Shown here: positions 16,289-25,842 of the stretch, in pieces
Layout: each line of letters starts with the position of its first letter
Numbering within the stretch: position 1 is the stretch's first letter
Assembly (NCBI RefSeq): GCF_019880305.1
Contig: NZ_CP082301.1
Coordinates: 7,812,001-7,876,000 of the forward strand
Direction of reading: 5' to 3'
DNA length: 64,000 nucleotides
DNA from: Streptomyces decoyicus
GTDB lineage: Bacteria > Actinomycetota > Actinomycetes > Streptomycetales > Streptomycetaceae
Program-made: the position numbers and the translations under genes
The notes under the pieces: generated by a model
Databases searched by the model: none
What the model saw: the letters and a program-made list of their open reading frames with translations, nothing else
Told to the model about the DNA's origin: nothing

Positions 16289-17203
16289 TCATGGCGCGGG
16301 GGAGTGGCGGGTGAAGGCCCCGCGCAGCAGGGCCCGCAAGGTGTCCGCGGCCGGGGTGCCGCCGAGGCGGTAGGCCACCGAGATCCGGCGGTGCAGCTCC
16401 GGTGGGTCCAGCCGGCGGGCCCCCAGCGGTGTCAGCGCCCCCTCCGCCACCATCTCCGGGACCACCGCCACTCCGAGCCCCGCGCTCACCAGTGCACACA
16501 CCACGGCATAGCTCGGCGACTCACAGCGCACCGCCTCACTGGCCCCGGCGGCCGCCAGTGCCGCCTCCACCTCCCGCCGGTTGGGATTGGCCGGCGCCAT
16601 GCTGACCAGCGGCTGACCGGCCAGCTCCGCGAGCGGCAGCCGTCCGGAGCCCGCCGAGAGGGCATGGCCGGGCGCCGTGACCAGCACCAGCTCCTCGGTC
16701 AGCAGCGGTTCCAGGCGCACCCCCTCCGGCGCCGGCATCGCCTCGCCCGGCACATACTCATGCGTCAGCGCCAGATCGACCTCGCCCAGCGCCACCGCCG
16801 CGGTCGCCTGTGGCGGTACGTACTCCGTCACGCTCAGCTCCACATCGGGGTGCGCCCGCCGGAACGCGCTGAGCGCGGGCGGCAGCAGATGCGTACCGGC
16901 GGTCATGAACGTGCCGACCCGCAGCCGGCCGCCGGACAGCCCGGCCAGCCGGGACAGCTCGTGCCGCGCCTGATCCAGCTCGTCGAGGACCCGCCGGGCC
17001 CGTACGAGCAGCAGCTCACCGGCGGCCGTCAGCCGAGCCCCGCGATGGTGGCGCACCAGGAGCGCCGTTCCGGCCTCCCGCTCCAGCTTGGCGAGCTGCT
17101 GGGAGAGCGCGGGAGCGGTGTAGCCCAGCCGGGCGGCGGCCCGGGTGATCGAACCGGCCTCCGCCACCGCTACCAGGGCGGCCAGCCGTGTGGGATCGTA
17201 CAT
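16289..17203 (-). CDS. LysR-family regulator (ArgP/IciA-like arrangement)
   Basis: A 304-residue LTTR with N-terminal wHTH (RLAALVAVAEAGSITRAAAR, LGYTAPALSQQLAKLEREAG) and a periplasmic-binding-like effector domain. It is divergent from a LysE-type exporter, 71 bp apart, the classic layout in which the regulator activates export of an amino acid it senses. The AT-rich gap (CTTTAGG, CCTATTAAAGG) probably contains both promoters. Confidence 0.88.
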   Translation of the reverse strand: MYDPTRLAALVAVAEAGSITRAAARLGYTAPALSQQLAKLEREAGTALLVRHHRGARLTAAGELLLVRARRVLDELDQARHELSRLAGLSGGRLRVGTFMTAGTHLLPPALSAFRRAHPDVELSVTEYVPPQATAAVALGEVDLALTHEYVPGEAMPAPEGVRLEPLLTEELVLVTAPGHALSAGSGRLPLAELAGQPLVSMAPANPNRREVEAALAAAGASEAVRCESPSYAVVCALVSAGLGVAVVPEMVAEGALTPLGARRLDPPELHRRISVAYRLGGTPAADTLRALLRGAFTRHSPAP

Positions 17204-17274
17204 AAGAATCTCTTTAGGCTCTCCAAGAACATTGCCAATACCTATTAAAGGCTCGGACCGGCGATGCTGCTCTC

Positions 17275-17943
17275 ATGGACGGACAGCTGATCGCCTTCAC
17301 CGGAGTCGCCGCGGGCATGGTCGCCATGCCGGGCGCGGACTTCGCGGTCGTGGTGCGCAATGCGCTCGACTCGCGCCGGGCGGGGGTGGCGACCGCCGTC
17401 GGAGTCGCGGGCGGGCTGCTGGTGCACACCGCGCTGGCGGTGGCCGGGCTCGCGGCGGTGCTGGTCGCCGTGCCCACGCTCTTCGGAGCCGTCCAACTCC
17501 TCGGCGGCGGCTACCTGTTGTACCTCGGTGTCCGCGCCCTGGCCGCGGCCTTCCGCCGCCCTGTGGCCACCACGGACCGCACCGCGGGCCCGGCCGCCAC
17601 CGCACCGGCCGACGTCCCCCGGCCCGTCGCTCTCCTGGGCACCACACAGAGCCTGCGTCAGGGCTTTCTGACCAATGCGCTCAACCCCAAGGCCCCTGTT
17701 CTCTTCCTCAGCCTGCTCCCGCAGTTCGTCCCGGCGGGACAGCCCGCGCTGCCCCGGACGCTGCTGCTCGCCACGATGGTCGTCGCCATGGCACTGGTGT
17801 GGTTCCCCGCCGTCGCACTGCTCGTCGACCGGCTGGGCGTCTGGCTGCGCCGCCCGCGGGCGGCCCGTGCCCTGGAAGCCACCACCGGAGCGCTGCTCAC
17901 GGCGCTTGGAGGCATCCTGCTGGTGGAACTGGCGCTCGCCTGA
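17275..17943 (+). CDS. LysE/RhtB-family exporter
   Basis: A 222-residue membrane protein with about six hydrophobic segments. The N-terminal MPGADFAVVVRNALDSRRAG corresponds to the family's PGPxxxxV motif, and GFLTNALNPKAPVLFL is the conserved central NPK motif. It likely exports an amino acid or related compound under control of the divergent LysR protein. The predicted ATG has no strong ribosome-binding site. Confidence 0.88.
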   Translation: MDGQLIAFTGVAAGMVAMPGADFAVVVRNALDSRRAGVATAVGVAGGLLVHTALAVAGLAAVLVAVPTLFGAVQLLGGGYLLYLGVRALAAAFRRPVATTDRTAGPAATAPADVPRPVALLGTTQSLRQGFLTNALNPKAPVLFLSLLPQFVPAGQPALPRTLLLATMVVAMALVWFPAVALLVDRLGVWLRRPRAARALEATTGALLTALGGILLVELALA

Positions 17944-18184
17944 AGGGGCGCCCACAGAACCTTCTACGGCCGCTCCGCCTCAGCCGCGACCGCCGTGCGG
18001 CACCCTCGGCACCTTGGCGCCCACCGGCACGAGCCCGGCGGCCAGAATGCACGGTCACCGCTCCGTCCGTGGGCGGGAAGCTCCCGCGGGCCGCGGACAT
18101 CAGCAGCTCGCCCAGTCGCGAAGTCACCCGGCCAAATGGCCCAAACCTACTGGCAATTGACCGATCGTGAGAGGAATGGTCAGG

Positions 18185-18658
18185 TCAGTGCACCCGCCCG
18201 TACCAGACCGAGCGGCTCCAGATCCGTTCCAGCCGCACGACGCTCCCGGCCTTGGGCGCATGCCACATCCGGCCCCGGCCCGCGTAGATACCGACGTGGT
18301 AAATGCCGCCGCGCGAGTAGAAGAAGACCAGATCACCGCGGCGGCGCGAGGCGGCCGAGATGTGCCGGGTGCGGCTGTACTGCGCGGCGGCGGTGCGTGG
18401 CAGGGCCCGCCCGGCGCGCTTGAACGAGTACAGCGTCAGCCCGGAACAGTCGAAGGCGTGCGGCCCTTGGGCGCCGTACCGGTAGGGAGATCCTCCCTTG
18501 GAAGCCGCGACCCGCAGCGCATGGACGGATACGGAGGCGGCTTCGGCGTTCCCGGCCGCTCCTGGAGCCATGGTGGTCCCGCCGAGGGTGACCAGCGTCA
18601 GAGCGGTGACAGTGCCGGCGCGTGCCAGCAGATTCGGCGTATGCATGCGCACGGTCAT
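18185..18658 (-). CDS. secreted NlpC/P60-family peptidoglycan hydrolase
   Basis: A 157-residue exported protein: basic N-terminus and hydrophobic segment to about residue 40, then a single NlpC/P60 domain. The catalytic Cys is in AFDCSGLTLYSF, the His in GIYHVGIYAG and the third polar residue in MWHAPK. It should cleave peptide stems in the wall. The ATG at 18658 follows GAAGGG by seven bases; that Shine-Dalgarno is part of the upstream riboswitch element. A c-di-AMP riboswitch and a CRP-like box precede it, as reported for rpfA and other wall-hydrolase genes of Streptomyces. Confidence 0.9.
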   Translation of the reverse strand: MTVRMHTPNLLARAGTVTALTLVTLGGTTMAPGAAGNAEAASVSVHALRVAASKGGSPYRYGAQGPHAFDCSGLTLYSFKRAGRALPRTAAAQYSRTRHISAASRRRGDLVFFYSRGGIYHVGIYAGRGRMWHAPKAGSVVRLERIWSRSVWYGRVH

Positions 18659-18665
18659 GCGCAAA

Positions 18666-18815
18666 CCCTTCGTCAGCCGCCTGCGAAGGAAGACCTGTCG
18701 GGTTCGGGCAGGCGAAGATGCCCGGCCGTATGTACGGCTTCACCCCAAGGAGCCCTCGGCCGTGAAGGCCGGGACCCCGCTCTGCTCGGGTCCTCCGCTC
18801 CCGCCGATCCACATC
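18666..18815 (-). promoter_or_regulatory. c-di-AMP riboswitch (ydaO/yuaA type)
   Basis: Read on the minus strand, the leader contains the hallmarks of the ydaO motif: GGACCCG near its 5' side, TTGGGGTGAAGCCG in the middle, then CTGCCCGAACCCGACAGG and CGCAGGCGGCTGACGAAGGG at the 3' side. CCTTCG and CGAAGG near the end can pair and would bury the GAAGGG Shine-Dalgarno of the NlpC/P60 gene. This class switches off wall-hydrolase genes when c-di-AMP is high. Boundaries are approximate; recognition is by eye, not a covariance model. Confidence 0.8.
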
Positions 18816-18944
18816 GTCGACCGGACATCCGCACGGCGGCGGGATTAGGCGCCCGTCCGGACCGCCCCGTCGCTGTGGCGGGGTCTTGTCGTCGAAGGGA
18901 TCGTCACGCACTCGGGACCCGAATTCCGAGCTGAAAATGCCGTA

Positions 18945-18960
18945 TGTGAGATGGGTCACA
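18945..18960. promoter_or_regulatory. CRP-like box
   Basis: TGTGAGATGGGTCACA is a perfect TGTGA-N6-TCACA inverted repeat about 290 bp upstream of the NlpC/P60 start, just beyond the riboswitch leader. Streptomyces Crp recognises closely related sites and is known to control cell-wall hydrolases such as RpfA. Confidence 0.6.
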
Positions 18961-19138
18961 ATTGACCCGAATGGTTAGATTTGTTCCCTCAGGTGCCGCG
19001 GCGCGGGGTCTTGCACCCCCCGGACCAGGGGCGAAACATCAAGGGCCGGAGAAAATGTATCCGCCCCGCGCAATTCGTCACCTCCCCACATCGGGCGCGG
19101 ACGCTACGCCGTATGTGCAGCCTCTGGCGCGTGTCGTG

Positions 19139-19456
19139 TCAGATTTCCTCGGGTGGCGGCACCGTCACGAGCCCGGTCCGGCGTTCGCCGTCCAGCACCC
19201 GCAGTGCCCGGGTCAGTGTTCCGCGGTGCACTTCGCTCTCGCCCCGGCTGTGCATCAGTGTCAGCGCGTCCCGTAGACGGGTCGCCTTGCCCACCAGTGC
19301 CTGGGCGGCGCGCAGTCCGCTGTAGGTGCCACCGCAGCGGGTCGGGTTGATCCGGCCCAGCAGGTCGATCACCTCCAGATAGCTGTCGATCAGCTCGCCC
19401 TCGGCGCGGGTCAGCGCGGGCAGCGGCGGCGGTTCGGGGGGCAGCACCGGGCTCAC
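19139..19456 (-). CDS. small hypothetical protein translationally coupled to clpP
   Basis: A 105-residue soluble protein, likely helical, with the core EGELIDSYLEVIDLLGRINP and a Pro-rich start. No family recognised. The GTG at 19456 overlaps the clpP stop (GTGA), so it is probably made together with ClpP. It could be an adaptor or accessory of this ClpP; that is inference from position only. Confidence 0.65.
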   Translation of the reverse strand: MSPVLPPEPPPLPALTRAEGELIDSYLEVIDLLGRINPTRCGGTYSGLRAAQALVGKATRLRDALTLMHSRGESEVHRGTLTRALRVLDGERRTGLVTVPPPEEI

Positions 19457-20088
19457 CGCGCCACGGGCAGGTGGGCCGACTGCTTGCGGTTGCGGGTGAG
19501 TCCGTCGATCAGGCCGTACTCCTGAGCGGCGATGGCGTCGAAGATCTTGTCCCGCTCGATGTCGGCGGCGATCCGCTCGCGGGGCTGCCCGGTGTGCTTG
19601 GCCAGCATCTCCTCCAGGACGTCGCGGGTGCGCAGCATCTCCTCCGCCTGGATCTGCAGATCGGTGGCCTGCCCCTGGATGGGTTCGCTGAACGACGGCT
19701 GGTGGATCAGGATCCGGGCCCCGGGCAGCGCCAGCCGCTTTCCGGGCGCGCCGGCGGCCAGCAGTACCGCGGCGGAGGAGGCGGCCTGCCCCAGGCAGAC
19801 GGTCTCCACGTCGCACGACACGAAGTGCATCGTGTCGTAGATGGCGGTCATCGCGGTGAACGAGCCGCCGGGGGAGTTGATGTAGAGCGAGATGTCCTGC
19901 TCGGGCGCGGCGTGTTCGAGGTGCATGAACTGCGCCATCACGTCATTGGCGGAGGCGTCGTCGATCGGGGTGCCCAGGAAGACGATGCGCTCGCTGAGCA
20001 GCTTGGAATACGGGTCCATGGTGCGCGTCCCCTGTGAGGTGCGCTCGGTGAACTCCGGAAGGACATAGCGGGCCGTCGGTCGCAGCAT
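19453..20088 (-). CDS. clpP: ClpP-family protease subunit (ClpP3-like)
   Basis: A 211-residue serine protease of the ClpP family. Catalytic Ser lies in LGQAASSAAVLLAAG, His in RILIHQPSF and Asp in ERDKIFDA. IYINSPGG-type handle (SLYINSPGGSFTA) is present. Streptomyces have several ClpP pairs; a lone copy apart from clpX resembles the ClpP3/P4 class normally silent unless ClpP1P2 fails. No second clpP is adjacent; instead a small unknown protein is coupled to its stop. The promoter region is shared with a divergent Phd/YefM antitoxin-like gene. Confidence 0.92.
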   Translation of the reverse strand: MLRPTARYVLPEFTERTSQGTRTMDPYSKLLSERIVFLGTPIDDASANDVMAQFMHLEHAAPEQDISLYINSPGGSFTAMTAIYDTMHFVSCDVETVCLGQAASSAAVLLAAGAPGKRLALPGARILIHQPSFSEPIQGQATDLQIQAEEMLRTRDVLEEMLAKHTGQPRERIAADIERDKIFDAIAAQEYGLIDGLTRNRKQSAHLPVAR

Positions 20089-20104
20089 GTCTGCTCCTCT
20101 CCTC

Positions 20105-20129
20105 CGTACAAAATGTACAGGATGTACAT
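20105..20129. promoter_or_regulatory. YefM-type TGTACA operator shared by clpP and antitoxin
   Basis: Three core hexamers, CGTACA (20105-20110), TGTACA (20114-20119) and TGTACA (20123-20128), recur at exact 9-bp spacing in the 58-bp gap. ATGTACA-GGA-TGTACAT at 20113-20129 is a perfect inverted repeat. YefM proteins are known to bind palindromes with a TGTACA core. The site lies 16-40 bp from either start codon, so the antitoxin may repress both itself and clpP. Confidence 0.65.
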
Positions 20130-20146
20130 CCAGTTAGAATGGGAGC

Positions 20147-20461
20147 ATGGCCTACGAAATTCCGGTGACGCAAGCTCGTGCGGAGCTGGCCGATCTGATC
20201 AACCGCGTTGTCTACGGCGGCGAGCGGGTGGTCGTCACTCGCCACGGCAAGCCGCTGGTGGCGCTGGTATCTGCCGCTGACCTGGAGCTACTTGAAGAGC
20301 TGGGGCGGCGCGAACAGGGCGCGGAGGACGAGCAGGTGATCAGCACGGTCTCCACCGTGCGGCCGCTCCCGTCCGCTCCGGGCGAACGGCGGCGGTTCGG
20401 TATCGCCGCAGAACACCGCGACCCGGCTGCCGGGGACCGGCGGCCGGGTCGCGAGAGCTGA
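20147..20461 (+). CDS. orphan Phd/YefM-family antitoxin
   Basis: A 104-residue protein. The N-terminal MAYEIPVTQARAELADLINR and the RVVVTRHGKPLVALVSAAD strand define the Phd/YefM DNA-binding domain; the tail (residues 60-104) is polar and disordered. GGGAG precedes the ATG. There is no toxin gene: the next gene is on the other strand. Together with the TGTACA array in front of it and the divergent clpP, it looks like a stand-alone repressor recruited to clpP control. Confidence 0.85.
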   Translation: MAYEIPVTQARAELADLINRVVYGGERVVVTRHGKPLVALVSAADLELLEELGRREQGAEDEQVISTVSTVRPLPSAPGERRRFGIAAEHRDPAAGDRRPGRES

Positions 20462-20483
20462 CGGTTCAGCGGGTGCTGACCGT
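20461..20483. terminator. candidate hairpin between convergent genes
   Basis: ACGGTTCAGC and GCTGACCGT pair around a GGGT loop with one bulged base, between the antitoxin stop and the aminopeptidase stop. Confidence 0.4.
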
Positions 20484-20500
20484 GCGGCGGGGCGGGTGGC

Positions 20501-21445
20501 TCAGGAGCTGAGCTCCCATATCGCGTGGGCGATGGCGTCGCTGTTGGTGTCGAGCGCCTTCTCGTCGATGTTCTTCGAGGTGTCGCAGGCCTGGTGGTAG
20601 CAGGCGTCGAAGGCCTTGCCGGCCTCGCCGCCCCAGTTCTTCGCCTGCTCCTCGGTCTTCTTGTAGTCGGCGCCGGAGAAGAGACCGCCGACGGCGATGC
20701 CCGCATCCTTGAAGGAGGCGTGGTCCGAGCGGCCGTCGCCCTCGGTCTCCTTCTCGGTGGCGATGTTCTTCTTGGCGTACCAGTCCTTGAAGACCTTCTC
20801 CAGACGGGTGTCGTCGTCGTAGACGAAGTAGCCCGGGTTCGGCGAGCCGATCATGTCGAAGTTCAGATATGCGTCGATCTTCGACTTGTCGGCGCCGAGC
20901 TTGTCGACGTAGGCCTGCGAGCCGACCATGCCGTCCTCTTCGTCGCCGAACCAGGCGAACCGAAGGTGCTTGGCGGGCTTGAGCTCCGCCTTGGCGACCG
21001 CGAGCGCCACCTCGAGGATGCCGGCCGAACCCGAGCCGTTGTCGTTGATGCCGGGGCCGTCGGGGACCGAGTCGATGTGGGCGCCGGCCATCACGGTCTT
21101 GCCCTCATCGCCGCCCGGCCAGTCGGCGACCAGGTTGTAGCCCTTGGTGCCGTTGCTGTCGAACTCCTGGACCTTGGTGGTGAATCCGGCCTTGTCCAGC
21201 TTGCCCTTGAGGAAGTCGATGGACGCCTTGTGGCCCGGCTGTCCGTGGGCCCGGTTGCCGCCGTTGGCGTCGGCGATGGACTGCAACTGGTCGAGGTCGG
21301 CCTTGACGGCCTTGACGTCGATGTCCGGGGCGGCCGCCGGCGCGGACTCGGCGTAGGCGCCGGCCGCGGTGAAGACGGTGGCGGCCAGGGCGGTGACGGC
21401 GCCCGTGGCCAGCGCGGCCCGGCGTATTCGTGTGGAACGAGGCAC
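20501..21445 (-). CDS. secreted M28 zinc aminopeptidase (S. griseus aminopeptidase type)
   Basis: A 314-residue exported enzyme; the first 30 or so residues form a Sec signal peptide (basic start, Ala-rich core, AYAESAP). Zinc ligands and catalytic residues follow the SGAP pattern: His in MAGAHIDSVPDGPGINDNGS, the DNGSG Asp, Glu pair in FAWFGDEEDGMVGSQ, Asp in YLNFDMIGSPNPG and His in GRSDHASF. It removes N-terminal, mostly hydrophobic residues from peptides outside the cell. The C-terminal CYHQACDT cysteines form the usual disulfide. No PPC domain is attached. Confidence 0.93.
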   Translation of the reverse strand: MPRSTRIRRAALATGAVTALAATVFTAAGAYAESAPAAAPDIDVKAVKADLDQLQSIADANGGNRAHGQPGHKASIDFLKGKLDKAGFTTKVQEFDSNGTKGYNLVADWPGGDEGKTVMAGAHIDSVPDGPGINDNGSGSAGILEVALAVAKAELKPAKHLRFAWFGDEEDGMVGSQAYVDKLGADKSKIDAYLNFDMIGSPNPGYFVYDDDTRLEKVFKDWYAKKNIATEKETEGDGRSDHASFKDAGIAVGGLFSGADYKKTEEQAKNWGGEAGKAFDACYHQACDTSKNIDEKALDTNSDAIAHAIWELSS

Positions 21446-21986
21446 TGTGTGGCTCCGATACTGGTGTGGGGGGAATGGCGCGGAGCTGCTTTGACGCGCA
21501 CATGTTTAACGCGCACACGAGAATTGCGATCACCGCGGAAACCGTCAAGAGCGCATACCGGACAGTGGAGTTCGCCGAGCGGGGCGTGTCTGGTTTGCGG
21601 CGATCAGGGCGGTTGATGGTGCATGAAGCGCCTCTGTTCCCCGGGTGTCGCCGGCCCACGGGGTGCGGATCCGGCCCTCGGATTCCGGGCACTTTTGGGG
21701 AAATGGGCGGGATGGGGCCGTCACGGGGGTCGGTTGCCGTGCCGTAACGGGCGGTAGTGACGCCGCGTTACATCAGGCGTAAGAGGGGACGCTGATGTGT
21801 CCCTGGTTGTAACGCCGACGAAATCCCGCCGAACTAGTCTCCGATAGTGGGGCTGTTGATGGCCAAGTGCTGGAAGTCGGTTTGCTCCTCCTTTAATTAT
21901 TGCGTGGTACATCTATCGTCACGGGTGTCTCCACGCCTGCGACCTGGGCGAATGTGTCCGGGCGGGAAGACTGTGAGGTGGATCGT
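21446..21986. other. intergenic region between aminopeptidase and urease operon
   Basis: About 540 bp without a credible gene. It carries the promoter of the aminopeptidase on one side and of ureA on the other. The ureA-proximal part is less GC-rich (CTCCTTTAATTATTGCGTGG near 21886) and contains several GTnAC motifs. Confidence 0.6.
21744..21824. promoter_or_regulatory. candidate GlnR sites upstream of ureA
   Basis: GTAAC (21744), GTGAC (21757), GTTAC (21767) and GTAAC-N6-GAAAT (21809-21824) resemble the GTnAC-N6-GAAAC half-sites bound by GlnR, the actinobacterial nitrogen regulator known to control urease genes. The last copy is the best, one base off the consensus. Spacing is not the ideal 22 bp. 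Confidence 0.35.
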
Positions 21987-22289
<303 letters not shown>

Positions 22290-22305
22290 ACGGGGACAGC
22301 AGACA

Positions 22306-22617
22306 ATGATCCCGGGACAGATCCTCCACGCCGACGAGCCGGTGCGCCTCAACGAAGGCCTTCCCTGCACGCGGATGACCGTTCTCAACTCCGCCGACCG
22401 CCCCGTTCAGGTCGGCTCCCACTACCACTTCGCCGAGGCCAATCCCGGCCTCGACTTCGACCGCGTGGCCGCGCACGGCAAGCGGCTGAACGTTCCGGCC
22501 GGCTCCGCCGTGCGCTTCGAGCCCGGCATCCCCACCGAGGTCGAACTCGTTCCCCTCGGGGGCAAGCGGATCGTCATGGGCCTGCGGGGCGAGACCGGAG
22601 GAACTCTCGATGGCTGA
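22306..22617 (+). CDS. ureB: urease subunit beta
   Basis: A 103-residue subunit: MIPGQILHADEPVRLNEG, GSHYHFAEANPGLDFDR and the FEPGIPTEVELVPLGGKR segment are typical. It begins 16 bp after ureA and overlaps ureC by eight bases. With UreA and UreC it forms the (UreABC)3 apoenzyme. Confidence 0.96.
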   Translation: MIPGQILHADEPVRLNEGLPCTRMTVLNSADRPVQVGSHYHFAEANPGLDFDRVAAHGKRLNVPAGSAVRFEPGIPTEVELVPLGGKRIVMGLRGETGGTLDG

Positions 22618-24331
22618 GCTGACCCGCCAGGCATACGCCGATCTCTTCGGCCCGACCGCCGGCGACCGGATCCGGCTCGCCGACACCGACCTGGTCATCG
22701 AGATCACCGAGGACCGCTCGGGCGGGCCGGGACGGGCCGGTGACGAGGCCGTCTTCGGCGGTGGCAAGGTGATCCGCGAATCGATGGGCCAGTCCCGCGC
22801 CACCCGCGCCGAGGGCACCCCCGACACCGTGATCACCGGCGCGGTCGTGCTGGACCACTGGGGCATCGTCAAGGCCGACGTCGGCATCCGCGACGGACGG
22901 ATCACCGCCCTGGGCAAGGCCGGCAACCCCGACACCATGGACGGCGTCCACCCCGACCTGGTCATCGGCCCCGAGACCGAGATCATCGCCGGCAACGGCA
23001 AGATCCTCACGGCCGGCGCCATCGACACCCACGTCCATTTCATCTGCCCCCAGCAGGCGGACGAGGCGCTGGCCTCCGGTGTCACCACGATGATCGGTGG
23101 CGGCACCGGACCGGCCGAGGGCAGCAAGGCCACCACCATCACCCCCGGCGCCTGGCACGTGGCCCGGATGTTCGAGTCGATGGACTCGCTGCCGGTCAAT
23201 GTCGGTCTGCTCGGCAAGGGCAACACCACCTCCCTCGCGTCGATGCGCGACCAGCTGCGGGCAGGCATCCTCGGCTTCAAGATCCATGAGGACTGGGGCG
23301 CCACGCCCGCCGTCCTCGACGCCTGTCTGACCGTCTGTGAGGAGAGCGGCGCCCAGCTCGCGATCCACACCGACACCCTCAACGAGGCCGGCTTCCTCGG
23401 CGACACCCTGGCCGCCATCGCCGGCCGCTCGATCCACGCGTTCCATGTCGAAGGCGCCGGCGGCGGCCATGCCCCCGACATGATCGCGATGGTCTCCGAG
23501 CCGAATGTGCTGCCCGCCTCCACCAACCCCACGCGGCCGCACACCGTCAACACCGTCGAGGAGCACCTCGACATGCTGATGGTCTGCCATCACCTCAACC
23601 CGGCCGTCCCCGAGGACCTCGCCTTCGCCGAGTCCCGGATCCGGCCGTCCACCATCGCCGCCGAGGACATCCTGCACGACCTCGGCGCCATCTCGATCAT
23701 GGCTTCCGACGCCCAGGCCATGGGGCGCATCGGCGAGGTCGTGCTGCGGACCTGGCAGACGGCGCACGTCATGAAGCGGCGCCGCGGCGCCCTCCCCGGC
23801 GACGGCGGTGCGGACAACCACCGCGCCCGCCGCTATGTCGCGAAGTACACCATCAACGCGGCCCTCGCCCAGGGCATCGACCATGTCGTCGGCTCCGTAG
23901 AGGACGGCAAGCTCGCCGACCTCGTGCTGTGGGACCCGGCGTTCTTCGGCGTCAAGCCGCAGCTGGTCATCAAGGGCGGCCAGATCGCGTATGCGCAGAT
24001 GGGAGACGCCAATGCGTCCATCCCCACTCCGCAGCCGGTGCTGCCCCGTCCGATGTTCGGCGCCACCGGCAAGGCCCCGGGCAGCAACTCGGTCAACTTC
24101 GTCTCCCGGCAGGCCCTGGAAGACGCGCTTCCCGAGCGCCTGGTGCTGGCCAAGTCCTTCGAGGCGATCCACAGCACCCGCGGCATCACCAAGGCCGATA
24201 TGCGCAACAACGCCGCCCTGCCGCGCGTCCAGGTCGACCCCGACACCTTCACCGTGACCATCGACGGCGAGGTCGTCGAGCCGCATCCCGCGGCCGAACT
24301 CCCCATGACCCAGCGGTACTTCCTCTTCTGA
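22610..24331 (+). CDS. ureC: urease subunit alpha
   Basis: The 573-residue catalytic subunit hydrolysing urea to ammonia and carbamate. Nickel-site residues are intact: HVHF (first His pair), carbamylated Lys in GILGFKIHEDWG, His in LAIHTDT and HAFHVEGAGGGHAPD, the mobile-flap His in MLMVCHHLNP and Asp in MASDAQAMGR. Full family length. It overlaps ureB and is followed after 40 bp by ureF. Confidence 0.97.
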   Translation: MAELTRQAYADLFGPTAGDRIRLADTDLVIEITEDRSGGPGRAGDEAVFGGGKVIRESMGQSRATRAEGTPDTVITGAVVLDHWGIVKADVGIRDGRITALGKAGNPDTMDGVHPDLVIGPETEIIAGNGKILTAGAIDTHVHFICPQQADEALASGVTTMIGGGTGPAEGSKATTITPGAWHVARMFESMDSLPVNVGLLGKGNTTSLASMRDQLRAGILGFKIHEDWGATPAVLDACLTVCEESGAQLAIHTDTLNEAGFLGDTLAAIAGRSIHAFHVEGAGGGHAPDMIAMVSEPNVLPASTNPTRPHTVNTVEEHLDMLMVCHHLNPAVPEDLAFAESRIRPSTIAAEDILHDLGAISIMASDAQAMGRIGEVVLRTWQTAHVMKRRRGALPGDGGADNHRARRYVAKYTINAALAQGIDHVVGSVEDGKLADLVLWDPAFFGVKPQLVIKGGQIAYAQMGDANASIPTPQPVLPRPMFGATGKAPGSNSVNFVSRQALEDALPERLVLAKSFEAIHSTRGITKADMRNNAALPRVQVDPDTFTVTIDGEVVEPHPAAELPMTQRYFLF

Positions 24332-24371
24332 GGTCGCCGATGAACACCCCGATGAAGGGCACGTACCACCG

Positions 24372-25046
24372 ATGAGCCGCGCAGCGCTGCTCGTCCTCGC
24401 CGACGGCCGGTTCCCCGCCGGAGGGCACGCCCACTCGGGCGGCGCCGAACCGGCCGTCACCGCGGGACGCATCAAGGACGCCGCCACCCTGGAGACCTTC
24501 TGCCGGGGCCGGCTGCACACCGCGGGCCTGGTCGCCGCGGGGCTCGCCGCCGCGGCCGCGGCCGGTCACGACCCGCTGCTCCTGGACGACGCGGCCGACG
24601 CCCGTACCCCCGTACCGGCACTGCGGGCCACCGCCCGCAAGCTGGGGCGGCAGATGATGCGGGCCGCCCGGGCGACCTGGCCGAGCGCCGCCCTCGACGC
24701 ACTCGCCGCGGCCCGCCCCCGCGGCGCCCACCAGCCCGTCGTCCTGGGCCTGGCCGCCCGGTCCGCGGGCCTGCCGCCGCTCGATGCCGCGTACGCCGTG
24801 GCCTACGAGAACATCAGCGGCCCGGCCACGGCGGCCGTCCGCCTGCTGAGCCTGGACCCCTTCGATGCCACCGCCGTGCTCGCCCGGCTCGCCGCCGAGC
24901 TCGACGAGGTGGCGCAACAGGCCACCGAAGCCGCGCTGCGCATCGCGGCCGAAGGAACCGACGCACTGCCCGCCGCCTCCGCGCCACTGCTCGACATCAC
25001 CGCCCAACAGCACGCCGCCTGGCCGGTCCGGCTCTTCGCGTCCTGA
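24372..25046 (+). CDS. ureF: urease accessory protein UreF
   Basis: A 224-residue all-helical protein with the UreF start ALLVLADGRFPAGGHAHSGG and the AYENISGPATAAVRLLSLDP segment. UreF bridges the UreD-urease complex and UreG during nickel insertion. Ala-rich composition is typical for Streptomyces copies. Gap to ureC is 40 bp. Confidence 0.93.
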   Translation: MSRAALLVLADGRFPAGGHAHSGGAEPAVTAGRIKDAATLETFCRGRLHTAGLVAAGLAAAAAAGHDPLLLDDAADARTPVPALRATARKLGRQMMRAARATWPSAALDALAAARPRGAHQPVVLGLAARSAGLPPLDAAYAVAYENISGPATAAVRLLSLDPFDATAVLARLAAELDEVAQQATEAALRIAAEGTDALPAASAPLLDITAQQHAAWPVRLFAS

Positions 25047-25098
25047 CCCTGCCGGCGGCCCCGCGCCGCCCGCCGCCGTACTCACCACCGGAGTAACC

Positions 25099-25838
<740 letters not shown>

Positions 25839-25842
<4 letters not shown>

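Noticed and set aside
16289..17203. LysR gene as a biotin-pathway regulator because it lies next to bioF
   Set aside because: It is divergent from a LysE exporter, the typical partner, and separated from bioF by a terminator.
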